In this document: positions 6,544 through 10,806 of the stretch, in pieces
Layout of the letters: the number at the start of each line of letters is the position of its first letter
Position numbering within the stretch: position 1 is the stretch's first letter
Source: CAZKUN01 sp964555935
Lineage (GTDB): Bacteria; Armatimonadota; Zipacnadia; Zipacnadales; VGFC01
Reading direction: 5' to 3'
Length of the DNA: 10,806 nt
Assembly: GCA_964555935.1 (NCBI GenBank)
Contig: CAZKUN010000294.1
Span: 1-10,806, forward strand
The notes under the pieces: model-generated
Databases searched by the model: none
What the model was told of the DNA's origin: nothing
Seen by the model: the letters and a program-made list of their open reading frames with translations, nothing else
Translations under genes and position numbers: made by a program

Positions 6544-7755
6544 ATGATCCGCCTCACGGCCCCCTCGCTGACTGTCATTGGCGCGCTCGTCGCCACGAGC
6601 GTCGCGACATCTCAGACGCCATCGGCGGGCTGGCGCGGCGACGGCACGGGCCGATTCCAGGGGGCGACGCCACCACTGGAGTGGTCGGCGGGCGAGGATC
6701 TGGTCTGGAAGACGGAAGTGGGCGAGGGCTACGCCACGCCCGTGGTCATCGCGGGCCGGGTGCTGGTGAGCGCCGAGGAGGACAAGCTCCACTGCCTCGA
6801 CGCCGAGACGGGCGAGCTGCTCTGGACTCGCGAAAACGGCTTTGGCGAGCTTCCGCCCGGTGAGCGGGCCGCGGCGAAGGCCTACGCCTCCGACTGTGGT
6901 TACGCCACGCCGACGCCCGTCTCTGATGGCGCGCGTATCTGGGTGAGCTACGGCACCGGCGTGGTGGCGTGCTATGACATGGACGGCAACAGACAGTGGA
7001 TCCGCCAGCTCCAGCGCGAGCCGACCACCTCCCACGGCCGTAGCGCGTCGCCCGTGCTGGTCGGGGAGATGCTCATCGTGAGCATCAGCCATCTCACGGC
7101 TCTGGATGCCGTCACGGGCGAGGTCCGCTGGGTCCAAGAAGGCTCGGAAGAGCGATACGGCACTCCGATCAGCGCCGCGGTTGGTGATCAAGACGTGCTT
7201 GTGACTCCCGCGGGTGAGGTGGTGGACCCGTCAGATGGGCGGGTCTTGGCGGATGGGATGACAGGCGCCGGGTATACGAGCCCCGTCGCCGATGATGACG
7301 TGGTGTACTTCCTCGATGCTGAGTCATCGGCGTGGACACTGCAGCGGAACGCGGCGGGAGAGCTGCGCGCCGAGGAACGCTGGACCGCATATCTCGATGG
7401 TGAGTTCTTCGCCTCGCCCTTGCTCGATGAGGGGATACTCTACGGCGTGAACGCCGACGGTGTTCTGCACGCCATCGCGGCCCCGACAGGCGGGACAATC
7501 CACGAGCAGAAGCTACCGTCGGGCACCGCGCCTGTCGCGGGCTCAGCGGGTGTCTACCCAAGCATCGCCATGGCGGGGGGGCACTTGCTGGTGGCGAACG
7601 ATGTGGGCGAGCTGCTGGCGATCCCGGTTGGCGCCGGTCTTGAGCCTGCTGGCCGAAGCAGGCTGCCCGGCGACACGGGGGCAATGCCGGTCGCAGTCGG
7701 CGCGAGGCTCTACATCCGGTCGGGCGACGCGCTCTACTGCATCAGCCGCGAATAG
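6544..7755 (+). CDS. Exported PQQ-like beta-propeller repeat protein
   Basis: This is a 403-residue protein with an N-terminal hydrophobic leader (about 8-22) and probable cleavage near residue 23 or 28. GWRGDGTGRF at 29-38 opens the propeller, as in the upstream gene. Repeats of the tryptophan-docking kind follow: CLDAETGELLW (84-94), CYDMDGNRQW (143-152), ALDAVTGEVRW (186-196) and SPLLDEGILYGVNADGVLHAI (291-311). GYATPTPVSDG at 119-129 and SHGRSASPVLVG at 163-174 match the equivalent blades of the preceding paralogue (TPVSDG at 366-371 and HTSSPLLIDG at 407-416 there). The gene starts 10 bases after the previous stop with only a poor ribosome binding site (AGGA 14 bases away), so translational coupling is likely. 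It is closer to the standard family length and looks like the unembellished form. Whether it binds PQQ or is a structural or redox-accessory propeller cannot be decided; no catalytic residues of quinoprotein dehydrogenases are evident. Confidence 0.93.
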   Translation: MIRLTAPSLTVIGALVATSVATSQTPSAGWRGDGTGRFQGATPPLEWSAGEDLVWKTEVGEGYATPVVIAGRVLVSAEEDKLHCLDAETGELLWTRENGFGELPPGERAAAKAYASDCGYATPTPVSDGARIWVSYGTGVVACYDMDGNRQWIRQLQREPTTSHGRSASPVLVGEMLIVSISHLTALDAVTGEVRWVQEGSEERYGTPISAAVGDQDVLVTPAGEVVDPSDGRVLADGMTGAGYTSPVADDDVVYFLDAESSAWTLQRNAAGELRAEERWTAYLDGEFFASPLLDEGILYGVNADGVLHAIAAPTGGTIHEQKLPSGTAPVAGSAGVYPSIAMAGGHLLVANDVGELLAIPVGAGLEPAGRSRLPGDTGAMPVAVGARLYIRSGDALYCISRE

Positions 7756-7993
7756 CCTGTCACTCGCGGATTCCCCGCCCGGCCTGCGACTCCTGTCCAT
7801 CCAGTGAGCCCACCCAATCTGGGACATCAGTCCTGGCGAGTTTCACCCATTGCAGACGAAGCTCTCCTGTCTCGCCCCTCCCGGCTGCGAGGCCATGGCG
7901 CATGCCCTGACGAAGACCGGAAGGACAGGCCTCCCGTAGCGCGTCACGGCGCTCCGGGCGCCGCGGTTGCGGCAGGAGGGCAGCGCGTCCCCA
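7756..7993 (+). promoter_or_regulatory. Spacer before the membrane-protein gene with a short leader hairpin
   Basis: These 238 bases hold no credible gene. This is the largest gap inside the plus-strand run, so a second promoter here is plausible, although I see no clear -35/-10 boxes. CGGCGC at 7947-7952 and GCGCCG at 7958-7963 form a perfect 6-bp stem with a 5-base loop, 10 bases before the AGGAGGG ribosome binding site (7974-7980). It has no T-run, so it is not a terminator. It could affect initiation. Confidence 0.35.
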
Positions 7994-9964
7994 ATGTCGT
8001 CAGACGAGAGACATGAGAAGGGACAGGCTCCCAACGAGCCGCGCGTCGGGCGGACGGGGTTTCGGCCCATCCTTCTCGGCGCCACGCTCGTGCCGATAAA
8101 CTGTTACTGGATGCTGTACATGGAGGTGGTGTGGAACCAAGGCTACGCCACGATCCTGTCGCTCTACTTCAACGTCGTCTTCACGCTGGTCGTCCTGCTC
8201 GCCCTCAACTCCCTGCTGCGGCGTGTCGCCCCGCGGGTCGCGTTCCAGTCGGATGAGCTGCTGCTCGTGTTCGTGATGCTCAACATCGGCACGTCGCTGG
8301 CTATCTTCATCGAGTACCTCGTCCCGGCCCTGGTCTACCCCTTCCGATATGCGACACCCGAGAATGGCTGGGCCGACCTGATACACCCGCGCGTGCCTTC
8401 GTGGTTGTCGGTGAGAGACGGGGGGGCTGTCGCGGGTTACTACGAGGGTGGTGTCGACTTCGAGACGTGGGCCCAGATCAAGCCGTGGCTGGGGCCCACC
8501 GCCTGTTGGGCGGGCTTTGTGCTCGCAGCGTTGACGGTGATGCTGTGCCTGAACGCCATCATGCGGCGCCGGTGGACGGATGACGAGCGGCTGTCGTACC
8601 CGATCGTGCGCATCCCCCTCGAGTTGGCCGGAGCCGATAGGCCACCGTCTCGTTCCGGTCTCTTCTGGATCGGCGTTGCGCTCGCCGCAGGACTCGACAC
8701 GTACAACGGCGTGGCCTATCTCTACCCCGCCATTCCTCTCATTCCCATCAAGCGTCAAGCCATCGCCCCGCTATCCGGGGCGGGAGCGCCGTGGAGTGCG
8801 GTAGGGCTGGTCACTTACTCGTTTCATCCCTTCGCGATCGGCCTCGGGTACTTCCTCCCCCAGGACCTGCTGTTCTCGTCCTGGTTCTTCTATTGGTTCG
8901 CCAAGGCTCAGGCCGTCGCGGCGTCAGCGGTTGGGTGGAAGTGGGCCGGAGATGCCTACTTCCGCTTCGCGCCCTACCTCAACGAGCAGTCATTCGGGGC
9001 CTACCTGGGCTTGCTGTGTTGCGCGTTGTGGACGGCCCGACGCTACTTACGTGAGGTCTGGCGACTGGCGCTGCGTGGCTCACCCGCATCGACGGACGAG
9101 CCGCTTCCGTACCGCGTGGCGGTGATCGGGGTGGTCGTTGGGCTGGCAGCGATGACGGCTTACCTCATGTTCGCGGGGATGAGCCTATGGGTCGCGGCGG
9201 TATTCCTGGCCACCTATTTCGCGGTTTCGTTGGCCGTCACGCGGTTGCGGGCTCAGTTCGGGCCTCCGGGCGCCGGGCTATTCCTCGTAGCGCCAAACCG
9301 CATGATGATCGATGCCTTCGGCACGAAGCTCCTCGGGCCGAGCAACCTCACGGGGCTGGCGTATCTCCACTGGCTGCACCGCATGTATTCCGGGAGCCCA
9401 ATGCCACACCAGTTGGAGGCTTTCAAGCTCGCCCAAGTGAGGAAATGGCCCTACCAGCGCGTGAACGTTGCCATTCTGCTGGCGGGCGCGGTCGCCGTGG
9501 TTGCTTCGTTCTGGACGATCCTGCATCTGTCCTACGATCTGGGCCAAGACACGGCCCGGACGGCGCACACGCAGAACTACTTCGGTCGCGAGCCGATGAT
9601 GACGCTCGACGTGAACCTGCGCATGGGTGCGGGCGTGCCAGACGCCGGGGCGATCGGCGGCATGACCGCCGGGTTCGTGTTTGCAGCGTTCCTGCTGGCA
9701 ATGCAGATGCGGTTCCTCTGGTGGCCGTTCCACCCGGTGGGCTATGCGGTGCTGAGCGGGTACGCAGCGCACATTCTGTGGCTTCCGATGCTGCTGTGTT
9801 GGGGGCTGAAGAGCCTGGTATTACGCTACGGCGGCTGGCGCATGTACCGGCGAGGGGTGCCATTGTTCCTGGGGCTGATCCTGGGCGAGTTCGTCGTCGG
9901 GAGCCTGTGGGGACTGATCGGCGTCGTCCTGCAGCGACCTACGTACGTGTTCTGGCCGTACTGA
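7994..9964 (+). CDS. Polytopic membrane protein of the DUF6785/DUF6784 type
   Basis: The chosen ATG at 7994 follows AGGAGGG by 13 bases. The spacing is long, but the alternative in-frame TTG at 7967 has no site. The protein has 656 residues and about 12-14 hydrophobic segments, for example near 23-45, 52-74, 88-112, 168-190, 222-245, 270-312, 372-415, 487-510, 553-573, 580-603 and 621-645. It has no signal peptide and must sit in the inner membrane. Recognisable features are PINCYWMLYMEVV (34-46) at the start, a long loop around 115-165, and RRRWTDDERLSYPIVRIPLEL (191-211; key residues RRxW, DERLSYP). These fit the DUF6785/DUF6784 family, common in planctomycete-like genomes next to secreted hydrolases. 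Its biochemical function is unknown; transport of a product, or anchoring and polymer export, are guesses. A hydrophilic stretch at 511-552 contains the extracytoplasmic or cytoplasmic loop before the last segments. Confidence 0.9.
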   Translation: MSSDERHEKGQAPNEPRVGRTGFRPILLGATLVPINCYWMLYMEVVWNQGYATILSLYFNVVFTLVVLLALNSLLRRVAPRVAFQSDELLLVFVMLNIGTSLAIFIEYLVPALVYPFRYATPENGWADLIHPRVPSWLSVRDGGAVAGYYEGGVDFETWAQIKPWLGPTACWAGFVLAALTVMLCLNAIMRRRWTDDERLSYPIVRIPLELAGADRPPSRSGLFWIGVALAAGLDTYNGVAYLYPAIPLIPIKRQAIAPLSGAGAPWSAVGLVTYSFHPFAIGLGYFLPQDLLFSSWFFYWFAKAQAVAASAVGWKWAGDAYFRFAPYLNEQSFGAYLGLLCCALWTARRYLREVWRLALRGSPASTDEPLPYRVAVIGVVVGLAAMTAYLMFAGMSLWVAAVFLATYFAVSLAVTRLRAQFGPPGAGLFLVAPNRMMIDAFGTKLLGPSNLTGLAYLHWLHRMYSGSPMPHQLEAFKLAQVRKWPYQRVNVAILLAGAVAVVASFWTILHLSYDLGQDTARTAHTQNYFGREPMMTLDVNLRMGAGVPDAGAIGGMTAGFVFAAFLLAMQMRFLWWPFHPVGYAVLSGYAAHILWLPMLLCWGLKSLVLRYGGWRMYRRGVPLFLGLILGEFVVGSLWGLIGVVLQRPTYVFWPY

Positions 9965-10275
9965 GGATCGACGCCCACACGCGGCGCCTAGTATCGATAC
10001 TTGTCGAGTTGCTCTGTCGAGCACTCCTCGTCCGTCCCCACGAGCAAGCATGCGAGCAGGCAGATGCGCGCTGTCCTCATGGGTGGCTCCATGTTTGGGT
10101 GTCGCTCATGCAGGGCTGCGGTTCGGCGCGCTTGCCCGGACTTTCGGGGCTCGTCGTGGAAGTCCTCGTTGACAGTAAGTGCCATGGCTACACGGTTGCC
10201 GTCGTGCAGGCTCCCGCGACGGGGCTGGCGAAGCGTCGGTGCGGACCACGACGACCGAATCCGGAGGCCTCATCG
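9965..10275. other. 311-bp gap without a supported gene
   Basis: No long frame here has both coding character and a ribosome binding site. It contains a perfect 12-bp palindrome AGTATCGATACT (9990-10001), a direct repeat TGTCGAG (10002-10008 and 10015-10021), and one minus-strand mini-frame listed separately. The ribosome binding site GGAGG of the next gene lies at its right end (10263-10267). No terminator with a T-run follows the membrane-protein stop. A promoter for the downstream gene is plausible but not visible. Confidence 0.4.
9988..10080 (-). CDS. Possible 30-residue lipoprotein-like mini-ORF
   Basis: On the minus strand an ATG (complement of 10078-10080) has GGAG (10087-10090) 6 bases upstream. 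It opens a 30-residue frame that begins MRTARICLLACLLVG. LLAC at residues 8-11 matches a lipobox with Cys11 as the acylation site. The hydrophobic core before the Cys is very short for a lipoprotein signal, and the rest is acidic (GTDEECSTEQ). Small lipoproteins of the entericidin type exist, but this could be chance. The frame converges on the end of the membrane-protein gene. Confidence 0.12.
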   Translation of the reverse strand: MRTARICLLACLLVGTDEECSTEQLDKYRY

Positions 10276-10788
10276 ATGAGCCACGGGCGTCGAGATGGGC
10301 CGCGACCCGCGGCTGTAGGCGCATGTTCGTTCCGGCAAACGGGGGCGGCGGACCGGGCAACACCCCTGCGCGACACGCTGACGATGATCGACGAGATGGC
10401 GCGCCAAGCCGAGAGCCGGGGATGGGCGCTCGACTTGGCCATCCTGCCGGAGTGCTCCTTCCAGTTCATGGACCGCGACGTCGGCGACATCGCCGAGACG
10501 CTCGACGGTCCGATCGTCGCGGCGGTGGCACAGACATGGAAGGTGAGAACCTGGTTGCGTGGCGAGGGGACGGTGCGGATCGACACATGGGATGTCAGCA
10601 CGGAACAGGGCACCATCGAGGTCTGGTGCAAGCTGCTGTCGCCAGGCGATGACGGCGTGTCGCACGCGATCGTCTCCGTGCCCGGACCGGAGGGGATGTG
10701 GCTTGGCAAGGACCAGCACGCGCACGTCACATTCTCGTTCAGCAGCGGGTGGGGCAGGCTGTCGGGGACGACGGCGACGGGAAGCTGA
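10276..10788 (+). pseudogene. Nitrilase-superfamily N-terminus joined to a LamG-like segment; probable broken or rearranged gene
   Basis: The ATG at 10276 has GGAGG (10263-10267) 8 bases upstream, the best start in the window. The 170-residue product begins like a carbon-nitrogen hydrolase: helix LTMIDEMARQAE (35-46), then ALDLAILPECSF (51-62), where Glu59 matches the catalytic glutamate of the E-K-C triad, then LDGPIVAAVAQ (76-86). The family is normally about 260-350 residues and needs a Lys and a Cys much further on. Here the sequence changes near residue 88 into GTIEVWCKLLSPGDDGVSH (112-130) and MWLGKDQHAHVTFSF (141-155), which reads like a concanavalin/LamG-type domain, and stops at 10786-10788. 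Another frame reads on plausibly through the right edge (10764-10806). A functional amidase is unlikely. Deletion fusion, frameshift or assembly error are the main explanations; a genuine short two-part protein is less likely. Confidence 0.5.
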
Positions 10789-10806
10789 TCGGGTGGGAGC
10801 GCAACC

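Noticed and set aside
8000..8758. Minus-strand open frame opposite the membrane-protein gene
   Set aside because: It is hydrophilic and rich in Arg, Gln, His, Glu and Asp, the typical antisense image of a hydrophobic membrane protein in GC-rich DNA.
9187..10275. Upstream extension of the nitrilase-like frame into the membrane-protein gene
   Set aside because: The frame is open but the sequence before 10276 is a frame-shadow of the membrane protein. GGAGG 8 bases before the ATG at 10276 marks the real start.
1..10806. CRISPR arrays, tRNA/rRNA genes, insertion sequences
   Set aside because: Looked for by eye on both strands: no regularly spaced repeats, no cloverleaf or rRNA-like segment, no transposase motif and no terminal inverted repeats with target duplications were found.

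Overview
The window is a 10.8 kb stretch of high-GC bacterial DNA with strong codon bias. Shine-Dalgarno sites place nearly every start. It looks like a metagenomic or environmental genome. Exported PQQ-like beta-propellers that begin with a W-R-G motif, a sialidase-type propeller enzyme, a Tat-exported sugar-hydrolase-like barrel and a large membrane protein of the DUF6785/DUF6784 type together recall Planctomycetota and similar lineages (Lentisphaerae/Verrucomicrobia, Armatimonadota, Hydrogenedentes). That placement is inferred from gene content, not from a marker gene.

Layout: at the left edge, on the minus strand, lies the N-terminal half of an acetamidase/formamidase-family protein (1-487, cut by the window). 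A 148-bp divergent spacer separates it from a plus-strand run of five complete genes. These are an exported two-propeller protein with a sialidase-like N half and a GH43/GH32-like C half (636-2747); a Tat-exported TIM-barrel-like putative glycoside hydrolase with a CxCxxC motif (2827-4335); two tandem PQQ-like beta-propeller paralogues (4476-6533 and 6544-7755), the first carrying an inserted jelly-roll-like domain and a helical insert; and a polytopic membrane protein of the DUF6785/DUF6784 type (7994-9964). After a 311-bp gap comes a short reading frame with an excellent ribosome binding site (10276-10788). It starts like a nitrilase-superfamily amidohydrolase but turns into LamG-like sequence and stops, so it is probably a broken or rearranged gene.

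How the genes may work together: four consecutive products carry export signals and the fifth is membrane-embedded. The simplest reading is an envelope-located module. Two glycan-active-looking enzymes would act on a sugar polymer or glycoconjugate, the propeller pair would bind ligand or act as redox or scaffold partners, and the membrane protein would transport or anchor. Two amide-bond hydrolase families flank the module (formamidase on the left, nitrilase remnant on the right), which hints at de-amidation or de-acetylation chemistry. None of the substrates can be read from the sequence. The most notable structures are the domain insertions in the first propeller, the perfect 8-bp inverted repeat just upstream of it, the sialidase/GH43-like fusion, and the nitrilase-LamG junction.
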